A stretch of 5,758 nt of DNA, taken from positions 1 through 5,758 of the forward strand of contig WRJU01000129.1 of NCBI GenBank assembly GCA_009778425.1, written 5' to 3'. A model generated the notes under the pieces. It was not told the origin of the DNA. It saw only the letters and a program-made list of their open reading frames with translations, and searched no databases. A program made the position numbers and the translations under genes. Numbering within the stretch: position 1 is the stretch's first letter; every line of letters starts with the position of its first letter. Origin of the DNA: Pseudomonadota bacterium (GTDB lineage Bacteria > Pseudomonadota > Gammaproteobacteria > Burkholderiales > Rhodocyclaceae). Shown here one piece after another: positions 1 to 5,491 of this stretch.

Positions 1-413
1 ACCTTCAGTTTCCAGCCATTCGTTGATTTACCGGCAAACGCGCCATGGCCGGACAGGAAAGTGACTTTGTTTTTCTTGAAAAGCCCCTTGATGCCGCCGG
101 TAAGCTGTTCGACGATGCCGTTTTTGCGGGCAAGCATCTTCGAGACGTTGATTTTTGGGGCACCGATTTCGATGCCCTGCCCTGCAAAGGCATGGGCAGC
201 TTCTTCATACAGATGCGAAGTGTGGAGCAGCGCCTTGGAAGGGATGCAGCCAACATTGAGGCAAGTGCCCCCCAGCCTCGGTTCGCCCTTGGGGTCGGCA
301 TAAGGGTTGGACTCGCAGCAAGCGACCGTGAAGCCGAGTTGCGCGGCGCGGATAGCGGCCACGTAACCACCGGGGCCGCCGCCAATGACGAGGATGTCGA
401 ATTCTTTGGACAT
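1..413 (-). CDS. lpdA: Dihydrolipoamide dehydrogenase (E3), N-terminal part, cut by the window edge
   Basis: This is the FAD-dependent E3 of 2-oxo-acid dehydrogenase complexes. It re-oxidises dihydrolipoyl-E2 and passes the electrons to NAD+ in the cytoplasm. The 137 complete codons present begin MSKEFDILVIGGGPGGYVAA. The FAD-binding Rossmann motif GGGPGG lies at residues 11-16. The redox-active disulfide motif GGTCLNVGCIPSK has its cysteines at 51 and 56. No lipoyl domain precedes the FAD motif, so this is the short canonical E3. The family is usually about 470-480 residues, so roughly 70% lies beyond base 1. The start is supported by a Shine-Dalgarno sequence, GAAGGA, about 10 bases upstream. 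It follows sucA-sucB on the same strand but is separated from them by a PIN-domain gene pair. Its ATG is 18 bases from the stop of the 65-residue ORF, so read-through from that pair is likely. The family call is very secure. Its use by the 2-oxoglutarate complex rather than another one is inferred from context. Confidence 0.96.
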   Translation of the reverse strand, partial: MSKEFDILVIGGGPGGYVAAIRAAQLGFTVACCESNPYADPKGEPRLGGTCLNVGCIPSKALLHTSHLYEEAAHAFAGQGIEIGAPKINVSKMLARKNGIVEQLTGGIKGLFKKNKVTFLSGHGAFAGKSTNGWKLK

Positions 414-418
414 GGTTG

Positions 419-428
419 GAGATTCCTT
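419..428 (-). promoter_or_regulatory. Ribosome-binding site of lpdA
   Basis: On the minus strand the sequence reads AAGGAATCTC, then five bases (CAACC), then the lpdA ATG. The AAGGA core is a good Shine-Dalgarno sequence with rather long spacing (10 bases). The word GGAATCTC recurs ahead of the PIN gene and sucB. Confidence 0.7.
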
Positions 429-431
429 CAG

Positions 432-629
432 TTAAAAGTTGGACTTAGCCTTCATCGCCGCCGCACTGAGTTCCCGAACAGATTGTTCCTTAAACAAGCC
501 ATGCCGCCATTCGGTGTAATCGAACGGTTCCCGGTTCATCAATGCAATAAAACGCTCGGCATTCACTCTGCCCAAGTGCTCTATCAGAACAAGCATCCCT
601 TTTTGGCGCAGCACGGTTTCGGTTTCCAT
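432..629 (-). CDS. 65-residue partner of a PIN-domain protein, putative antitoxin
   Basis: This small intact ORF begins METETVLRQKGM and carries a central motif, ERFIALMNREPFDYTEW, at about residues 25-41. From memory, similar short proteins with an (A)ERFI-x-L-x-x-REPFDYT-W core occur beside PIN proteins of the type found just upstream; I could not run a search to confirm this. No signal peptide or membrane segment is visible. No ribbon-helix-helix, AbrB or Phd fold can be recognised by eye. The start codon lies 2 bases after the PIN gene stop (TAATCATG), and AGGAG and AAGG stand upstream within the end of that gene, so the two are probably translationally coupled. The coupling suggests a toxin-antitoxin role, with this protein neutralising the PIN nuclease. 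An uncharacterised accessory function is the alternative. It sits second in the pair, whereas VapB antitoxins are usually encoded first. Confidence 0.6.
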   Translation of the reverse strand: METETVLRQKGMLVLIEHLGRVNAERFIALMNREPFDYTEWRHGLFKEQSVRELSAAAMKAKSNF

Positions 630-631
630 GA

Positions 632-1060
632 TTAACCTTGCTCCTCGATGAAACGAATGGGGCTGATGATTTTAATGCCTTGTACCGACGTATTAAGCAG
701 TTTCCTGTCAGTGGTGACAAAATAATCACATTGCATTTCTACGGCACATGAAATGTGCAGTGCATCGTATAGTTTGATGCCTTTTTCTGCCAAAGATTCG
801 GCAAACGAAAGAATACTGTCATTTTCCGACACATTGGTGCAAGCAAATGCTCTCCAATCTTCGATGCTATTCATTTTGGCAGGAAACGGATTCTGAGCAT
901 TCTCAAAATCTATGATGTATGACCAGACAAACTCATAAACACCTTCCAGAATGCGTTCCTGAATGGCGAGTTTTGCCTCTGTTTCCAACTTCACCCTGAG
1001 TTGTGACTGATCGTCAAATGGGCGATTGAAACAGCAAAGGTCAAGATAGAGTCTCAACAT
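632..1060 (-). CDS. PIN-domain protein, VapC-like putative ribonuclease toxin
   Basis: This intact 142-residue protein opens with LRLYLDLCCFNRPFDDQ, a start typical of one subgroup of PIN-domain proteins annotated as VapC-family. PIN domains are Mg2+/Mn2+-dependent nucleases with a cluster of acidic residues. The candidates here are Asp7 in LYLD, Glu53 in DFENAQNP, Asp99 in LYDALH and Asp118 in TTDRK, with Asp112 nearby. VapC toxins usually cut tRNA or rRNA; the target here cannot be read from the sequence. The length is normal for the family and nothing looks truncated. The gene is AT-richer than its neighbours: bases 781-840 have 25 G+C of 60, against 32 of 60 at 1441-1500 and 41 of 60 at 1861-1920, which suggests horizontal acquisition. 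It begins 68 bases after the sucB stop and ends 2 bases before the 65-residue partner. The domain call is strong. The toxin role is inferred from the domain and the gene pairing. Confidence 0.85.
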   Translation of the reverse strand: MLRLYLDLCCFNRPFDDQSQLRVKLETEAKLAIQERILEGVYEFVWSYIIDFENAQNPFPAKMNSIEDWRAFACTNVSENDSILSFAESLAEKGIKLYDALHISCAVEMQCDYFVTTDRKLLNTSVQGIKIISPIRFIEEQG

Positions 1061-1065
1061 GGAGC

Positions 1066-1073
1066 GAGATTCC
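1066..1073 (-). promoter_or_regulatory. Leader motif and weak ribosome-binding site of the PIN gene
   Basis: On the minus strand GGAATCTC is followed by GCTCC and then ATG. The GGGA upstream is only a weak Shine-Dalgarno sequence. The 8-base word, the five-base spacer and the final CC match the lpdA leader exactly. No convincing -35/-10 pair is visible in 1061-1128, so the gene is probably read from the sucAB transcript. Confidence 0.45.
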
Positions 1074-1093
1074 CGTTGAAGACAACGCCGTTT

Positions 1094-1119
1094 CGCCCCC
1101 CTTTATCAGAAGGGGGGCG
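1094..1119 (-). other. Strong stem-loop behind sucB, without U-tract
   Basis: CGCCCCCCTT and AAGGGGGGCG form a perfect 10-bp stem around a 6-base loop. The stem begins 9 bases after the sucB stop. On the minus strand it is followed by AAACGG rather than a run of T, so it is not a standard intrinsic terminator. It could be a weak attenuator, a 3'-end stabiliser that sets sucB dosage against downstream genes, or a dispersed intergenic inverted repeat. The structure is seen directly; its function is inferred. Confidence 0.6.
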
Positions 1120-1128
1120 GCCTGCACA

Positions 1129-2331
1129 TCAAACATCCAATATCAGCCGCGCCGGGTCTTCCAGGGCTTCCTTCATCGCAACCAGGCCAAGGACGGCTTC
1201 CCGTCCATCGATGATGCGGTGATCGTAGGAAAGCGCTAGGTAGTTGATGGGACGGATGACGACCTGGCCGTTCTCGGCCACCGGGCGATCCTTGGTGGCG
1301 TGGATGCCGAGGATGGCCGATTGCGGCGGGTTGATGATGGGCGTGGACATCATGGAACCGAACACGCCGCCGTTGGAGATGGAGAAAGTCCCGCCGGTGA
1401 GTTCCTCTATCGACAGGCGGCCATCCTTGGCCTTGTTGCCGAACTCGGCAATCTTGAGTTCGATTTCGGCCACCGAGAGGATTTCGACGTTGCGCAGGAT
1501 GGGAACGACGAGGCCGCGCGGGCTGCCCACAGCAACGCCAATGTCGATGTAGCCGTGGTAGATGATGTCGTTGCCGTCAATCGAGGCGTTGAGAATCGGA
1601 TACCGCTTGAGCGCCGCGACGGCCGCCTTGACGAAGAAACCCATGAAGCCGAGACGCACACCGTGGGCTTTCTCAAACTTCTCGCCGTATTGCTTGCGCA
1701 GAGCCATGACGGGAGCCATGTTCACTTCGTTGAACGTGGTCAGAATGGCGTTCTCGTTCTTGGACTGGATGAGCCGCTCGGCAATGCGGGCGCGCAGGCG
1801 GGTCATGGGGACGCGTTCTTCCGGACGGTCGCCGATAAATGCCGGCACAGCCGCAGGTGGTGCAGCGGCGGGTTTTGCCGTAGCGGGCGCAGCGGTGGAT
1901 TTGGCGCCTAGAGCGTCCTCCTTGGTGACGCGCCCGCCTCTTCCCGTACCGCTTATGGAAGAAGCAGGGACGCCTTTTTCTTCCAGTATCTTGCGCGCCG
2001 CCGGGCTGGGTTCGCCCGCCGTTCCGGCGCTGGCAGACGACGCAGCAGCGGCAGCAGGTTCGGACGGCGCAGCGGCGGTGGCGGTAGCCTTGGCCTCGGT
2101 GTCGATTCGGGCGATCAGGTCGCCCGAAGTGACGGTTGCGCCATCGTCCATGACGATTTCAACAAGGACGCCATCCGCAGGAGCCGGGGTTTCGAGTACA
2201 ACCTTGTCGGTTTCGATGTCGACCAGGTTTTCATCGCGCGCAATGGCTTCTCCTGCTCTCTTGTGCCAGGTCACGAGGCTTGCTTCGGATACAGACTCGG
2301 ACAGCTGCGGTACTTTGACTTCGATTAACAT
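1129..2331 (-). CDS. sucB: Dihydrolipoamide succinyltransferase, E2 of the 2-oxoglutarate dehydrogenase complex
   Basis: This is the E2 core, which takes the succinyl group from E1 on its lipoyl arm and transfers it to CoA. The 400-residue protein is complete. The N-terminal lipoyl domain (about 1-77) carries the lipoylation site ETDKVVLE, with Lys43 as the modified residue. An Ala-rich flexible linker (about 80-106) leads to the peripheral-subunit-binding domain (about 108-141, PSPAARKILEEKG through GRGGRVTKEDAL). A second Ala/Pro linker follows (about 143-165). The catalytic acyltransferase domain (about 172-400) ends with the active-site motif SYDHRIIDGRE, His371 and Asp375. The single lipoyl domain and length are normal for SucB/OdhB, and succinyl specificity is supported by the adjacent sucA. 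The start is supported by GGGAAGGAATCTCAC before the ATG. It lies 27 bases after the sucA stop, a clear operon spacing. Downstream come a strong stem-loop and then the PIN pair instead of lpdA directly. Confidence 0.97.
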   Translation of the reverse strand: MLIEVKVPQLSESVSEASLVTWHKRAGEAIARDENLVDIETDKVVLETPAPADGVLVEIVMDDGATVTSGDLIARIDTEAKATATAAAPSEPAAAAASSASAGTAGEPSPAARKILEEKGVPASSISGTGRGGRVTKEDALGAKSTAAPATAKPAAAPPAAVPAFIGDRPEERVPMTRLRARIAERLIQSKNENAILTTFNEVNMAPVMALRKQYGEKFEKAHGVRLGFMGFFVKAAVAALKRYPILNASIDGNDIIYHGYIDIGVAVGSPRGLVVPILRNVEILSVAEIELKIAEFGNKAKDGRLSIEELTGGTFSISNGGVFGSMMSTPIINPPQSAILGIHATKDRPVAENGQVVIRPINYLALSYDHRIIDGREAVLGLVAMKEALEDPARLILDV

Positions 2332-2333
2332 GT

Positions 2334-2345
2334 GAGATTCCTTCC
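2334..2345 (-). promoter_or_regulatory. Ribosome-binding site of sucB
   Basis: On the minus strand the sequence reads GGAAGGAATCTC, then AC, then ATG. The AAGGAA core is a strong Shine-Dalgarno sequence, 6-7 bases from the start. It lies within the 27-base sucA-sucB gap and shares GGAATCTC with the two genes downstream. Confidence 0.75.
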
Positions 2346-2358
2346 CTTGCTAATTGGG

Positions 2359-5214
2359 TTAGTTGGGCGACTGCGGAGTCGTATTCTGGATCGGCCCAAA
2401 TGCGTGTTCAATGATGTCCTTTTGCTGCTTCACATGCCTGGCATGGTAGCCCACGGCTGGCGAAGCAGAGGCTGGACGGCTGACCAATAGCAGTTCACGG
2501 CGCGTACCGAGGACGTTTATCAGGTGTTGCCTGGACGCCAGCCAATACCAGGCTCCCTGGTTGCGCGGCTCTTCCTGGCACCAGATGACTTCCTTCGCGT
2601 TGGGGAACTGCTCGATCGCAGCGGCAAATGCCTGGACCGGGAAGGGATAGAGCTGTTCGAGGCGAACCAGCGCGGTATCGGTGATTTTCTGTTCCCGTCG
2701 ATAGGCGAGCAGTTCGTAGTAGAGCTTGCCCTGGCACAGCACGATGCGCTTGACTTTCTTGCGATCTAGCGGTTCGACCTCTGGAATCACGGTCTGGAAT
2801 TGGCCGGTTGCGAGTTCTTCGATGCTCGACACCGCATCCTTGTGGCGCAACAGCGATTTCGGCGTGATGACCACCAGGGGTTTGCGCAGCTTGCGCATCA
2901 TCTGGCGGCGCAAGAGGTGGAAGATTTGCGCGGGGGTTGTAGGAGCGCAGACCTGCCAGTTGTTTTCCGCCGCCATGTTCATGAAGCGTTCCAGGCGCGC
3001 GGAGGTATGCTCAGGGCCTTGCCCTTCGTAGCCATGCGGCAGGAGCAGGGTCAGCCCGGTGATGCGCCCCCATTTTGCTTCGCCCGAGGAGATGAACTGA
3101 TCGAGGACGACCTGCGCGCCGTTGACGAAGTCTCCGAACTGGGCTTCCCAGACGACGAGTTCGTTCGGCTCAGTCGTCGCGTAGCCGTATTCAAAGGCGA
3201 GGACGCCTTCTTCGGACAGCACCGAATCAAAACACTGGAAGCGGGCCTGCCCTTCCTGAACGTGGGCAAGCGGCATGAAAACACCTTCACTGCGCTCCTT
3301 GCGTTTCTGGTCGTGCAGCGTGGCGTGGCGGTGGAAGAAGGTTCCCCGGCCAACGTCTTCACCCGAGATGCGCACGCCGAACCCCTGGGCAAGCAGGCTG
3401 GCGTAGGCAAGGTTCTCCCCCATGCCCCAGTCGATGGGCAGTTCGCCTCGCCCCATCGCGGTGCGATCATCGATGATTTTCTGCACACGGGAGTGGAGCG
3501 CGAAGCCTTCCGGGATCGCGGTCAGCGCCTGCGCGAGACGGCGGACTTCCTGTGCGGGAATCGCGGTATTGGCTTCGTCGGTGTAGGGCTGCTTGAGGAA
3601 AGGAGTCCAATCTGCCGAATAATGACGTTTGTAGCCGGAAAGCACCGGATTGTAGAGCAACTCACCACGATCGAGATGCTCGCGGTATTCGGCGATCATC
3701 TTGTCGGGTTCATCGGCGGCAAGCGTACCTTCGGCGACCAGGCGGTCAGCATAAAGTTTGCGTGAGCCGGGATGCTTCTGGATGATCTGGTACATCAGCG
3801 GCTGCGTGACCATCGGCTCATCCTGCTCGTTGTGGCCGAGCTTGCGGAAGCAGAAGATGTCGACTGCCACGTCCTTCTTAAATTCCTGACGGAATTCGAC
3901 GGCCAACCGGGTAACGAAGGCCACGGCCTCCGGATCGTCGCCGTTGACGTGGAAGATCGGAGCTTCGACCACTTTGAAAATGTCGGTGCAGTAAAGAGAG
4001 GAACGCAGGTCGAGCGGGTTGGACGTGGTAAAACCGATCTGGTTGTTGACGACCAGATGGATGGTTCCGCCCGTGCCATAACCCCGGGTCTGGGAGAAGT
4101 TGAGCATTTCCTGGTTGACGCCCTGTCCGGCTACGGCAGCATCGCCGTGGATCAGGACGGGAAGAACCTGGCTCTTGGCATCTTTTTCTCCGCGCCGAAT
4201 CTGACGCGCGTAAACGGAACCTTCCACGACCGGGTTGATGATTTCCAGGTGTGAAGGATTGAAGGCCAGCACGAGGTGCATTGGCCCGCCAGAGGTCATG
4301 ATATTGCTGGAAAAACCCATGTGGTATTTGACATCGCCAGCGGAGAGATCGGCTTTGACCTTGCCTTCAAATTCGGAGAAGAGCATGGAGGGCGATTTGC
4401 CCAGGACGTTGACCAGGACGTTGAGTCGACCACGGTGAGCCATGCCAATCACGGTTTCCGTCACGCCCAGCTTGCCCGCGACACGCACGAGTTCATCCAT
4501 TGCGACGATGGTCGATTCACCGCCTTCGAGCGAAAAGCGTTTCTGCCCCACGTAACGGGTGTGCAGGTAGCGTTCGAGGGTTTCGGCAGCAGTCACGCGC
4601 CCCAGGATGTGACGTTTTTCATCCGGCGTAAAATCCGGCGTGCCACGGGCACTTTCCAGCCGCTCCTGTATCCAGCGTCGCTGGGCCGTGTCGGAAATGT
4701 GCTGATATTCGGCACCGATGTTGCCACAGTAGGTCTGACGCAGGGCTTCGAGAATATCGCGCAGGGTTGCGCGGTCCCCCGGAACGCCCCTGAAGTTGCC
4801 GACGTTGAAAGTCTTGGACAGATCGGCCTCGGCAAGCCCGTAGTACGAGGGTTCGAGTTCGCCGATCTGCGGCCGGTCGCCACGCTTGAGCGGGTCGAGG
4901 CTGGCGCGGCGGTTGCCGAGATAGCGATGGGCGGCAATCAGTTGCAGGACATCGGTCTGCAATTTGTCCTCGCCTTCGGAACTCACCGTGCGCACCGGGC
5001 CACGCTTGGCCAACTGTTCGAAGGCTGTGATGATCGGGCCGTGAGCCACGTCCCGCACTGCCGCGCCCGCCTGTGCCTGGAGCTGGTCGAAATACACGCA
5101 CCAGCGTTCCTCGACCGAAGCAGGGTCAGCCAGGTAATTCTCGTAAAGTTCCTCGATGAAAGGCGCGTTCGAACCAAACAGATAGGACGTGCCTTGAAGT
5201 TCCTTTTCTCTCAT
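2359..5214 (-). CDS. sucA: 2-oxoglutarate dehydrogenase E1 component
   Basis: This thiamine-diphosphate enzyme decarboxylates 2-oxoglutarate and succinylates the lipoyl arm of E2, the committed step of the complex. From the ATG at 5214 the protein is 951 residues and begins MREKELQGTSYLFGSN. The N-terminal E2/E3-contact segment (about 8-40) contains YLFGSNAPFIEELYENY. The E1 thiamine domain (about 195-510) contains AHRGRLN (His260), KYHMGFSS (His298), the ThDP/Mg motif from GDAAVAGQG (Asp358) to NNQIGFTT (Asn390/391), and GHNEQDEP. The transketolase-like pyrimidine domain (about 585-785) contains LPHGYEGQGPEHTSAR (His727). The C-terminal domain has ITPKSLLRHK and CQEEPRNQGAW. All conserved blocks are intact and the length is usual. 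An in-frame GTG at 5223 is an unlikely start because it lies inside the Shine-Dalgarno sequence AAGGTGG serving the ATG. It is the first complete gene of the sucAB unit. The preceding leader contains a terminator-like hairpin and an RBS-proximal stem-loop. Confidence 0.97.
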   Translation of the reverse strand: MREKELQGTSYLFGSNAPFIEELYENYLADPASVEERWCVYFDQLQAQAGAAVRDVAHGPIITAFEQLAKRGPVRTVSSEGEDKLQTDVLQLIAAHRYLGNRRASLDPLKRGDRPQIGELEPSYYGLAEADLSKTFNVGNFRGVPGDRATLRDILEALRQTYCGNIGAEYQHISDTAQRRWIQERLESARGTPDFTPDEKRHILGRVTAAETLERYLHTRYVGQKRFSLEGGESTIVAMDELVRVAGKLGVTETVIGMAHRGRLNVLVNVLGKSPSMLFSEFEGKVKADLSAGDVKYHMGFSSNIMTSGGPMHLVLAFNPSHLEIINPVVEGSVYARQIRRGEKDAKSQVLPVLIHGDAAVAGQGVNQEMLNFSQTRGYGTGGTIHLVVNNQIGFTTSNPLDLRSSLYCTDIFKVVEAPIFHVNGDDPEAVAFVTRLAVEFRQEFKKDVAVDIFCFRKLGHNEQDEPMVTQPLMYQIIQKHPGSRKLYADRLVAEGTLAADEPDKMIAEYREHLDRGELLYNPVLSGYKRHYSADWTPFLKQPYTDEANTAIPAQEVRRLAQALTAIPEGFALHSRVQKIIDDRTAMGRGELPIDWGMGENLAYASLLAQGFGVRISGEDVGRGTFFHRHATLHDQKRKERSEGVFMPLAHVQEGQARFQCFDSVLSEEGVLAFEYGYATTEPNELVVWEAQFGDFVNGAQVVLDQFISSGEAKWGRITGLTLLLPHGYEGQGPEHTSARLERFMNMAAENNWQVCAPTTPAQIFHLLRRQMMRKLRKPLVVITPKSLLRHKDAVSSIEELATGQFQTVIPEVEPLDRKKVKRIVLCQGKLYYELLAYRREQKITDTALVRLEQLYPFPVQAFAAAIEQFPNAKEVIWCQEEPRNQGAWYWLASRQHLINVLGTRRELLLVSRPASASPAVGYHARHVKQQKDIIEHAFGPIQNTTPQSPN

Positions 5215-5219
5215 CAAAA

Positions 5220-5226
5220 CCACCTT
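5220..5226 (-). promoter_or_regulatory. Ribosome-binding site that fixes the sucA start
   Basis: AAGGTGG on the minus strand stands five bases (TTTTG) before the ATG at 5214-5212, which is ideal spacing. The upstream GTG at 5223-5221 is part of this sequence and so is unlikely to be an initiation codon. Confidence 0.85.
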
Positions 5227-5236
5227 TTTTGTTCAG

Positions 5237-5267
5237 AGCGCGGTTGCCGCTCCGGCAATGCCGCGCT
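5237..5267 (-). promoter_or_regulatory. Leader stem-loop just upstream of the sucA ribosome-binding site
   Basis: AGCGCGG pairs with CCGCGCT (7 bp). After a two-base bulge on one side, TTGCCG pairs with CGGCAA (6 bp) around a three-base loop. This makes a 13-bp G+C-rich hairpin ending 10 bases before AAGGTGG. The sequence that follows it in the transcript (TCTGAACAAAAAAGG) is A-rich, so it is not a terminator and leaves the ribosome-binding site single-stranded. It may stabilise the 5' end of the mRNA or regulate translation. The structure is seen; the role is inferred. Confidence 0.5.
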
Positions 5268-5299
5268 TGTCTGTAAGAGATGGGCTACATCGGCCTATT

Positions 5300-5334
5300 G
5301 GAAGAAAAGCGGGACGGCCCCTTGGCCCGCCCCG
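5300..5334 (-). terminator. Probable intrinsic terminator between gltA and sucA
   Basis: On the minus strand CGGGGC and GGCC pair with GGCC and GTCCCG around an AAGG loop. This gives ten base pairs with one bulged G and one G-U wobble. CTTTTCTTCC follows immediately as a short U-rich tail. It lies about 158 bases after the gltA stop and about 85 bases before the sucA start. It could end the gltA transcript, or act as a partial attenuator that lets some transcription reach sucA. The U-tract is short, so termination may be incomplete. Confidence 0.55.
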
Positions 5335-5452
5335 CATCAACAGGTTTGCAAACTCATCCCGCCCGTATGAACCCTGCCCTATGATTGAAGCACCCCGCCA
5401 TGAAAGACGGAGATTGCGTTCGACCCATGTTCTATTTATGCCAGACAATCGC

Positions 5453-5483
5453 CAGGCACGGAAGACCTCGCCCTCCGTGCCTG
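5453..5483 (-). other. Stem-loop directly behind the gltA stop
   Basis: CAGGCACGGA and TCCGTGCCTG form a perfect 10-bp stem around an 11-base loop, starting 8 bases after the gltA stop codon. On the minus strand it continues as GCGATTGTC without a run of T. This suggests a 3'-end stabiliser or a Rho-type or weak terminator rather than a classical intrinsic one. The position relative to the stop resembles the stem-loop behind sucB. Confidence 0.5.
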
Positions 5484-5491
5484 TATTTCGA

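Noticed and set aside
45..635. Plus-strand open frame of 196 codons opposite lpdA and the 65-residue ORF
   Set aside because: It is antisense to the E3 FAD and disulfide motifs, which are unmistakable on the minus strand. The translation is not recognisable.
490..729. Minus-strand 79-codon frame spanning the PIN gene/partner junction
   Set aside because: It overlaps both genes out of frame, has no suitable ribosome-binding site and resembles no known protein.
1562..2335. Plus-strand open frame of 257 codons opposite sucB
   Set aside because: Its Ala/Ser-rich translation mirrors the E2 linkers on the other strand. It has no family motif and lies entirely antisense to a certain gene.
2800..3765. 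Plus-strand open frame of 321 codons inside sucA
   Set aside because: It is wholly antisense to sucA, whose conserved motifs are intact. Such long antisense frames are expected from the codon bias of a G+C-rich gene. The translation shows no recognisable domain.
4276..5370. Plus-strand open frame of 364 codons over the 5' part of sucA and its leader
   Set aside because: It is antisense to the conserved thiamine domain of sucA and crosses the structured leader. It has no domain signature and is explained as a codon-bias shadow.
5335..5450. Possible sigma-70 promoter for sucA
   Set aside because: Several AT-rich words (for example CATAAATAG and TCATAG on the minus strand) resemble -10 boxes, but none has a good -35 at 16-18 bases. 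I could not support a specific site.
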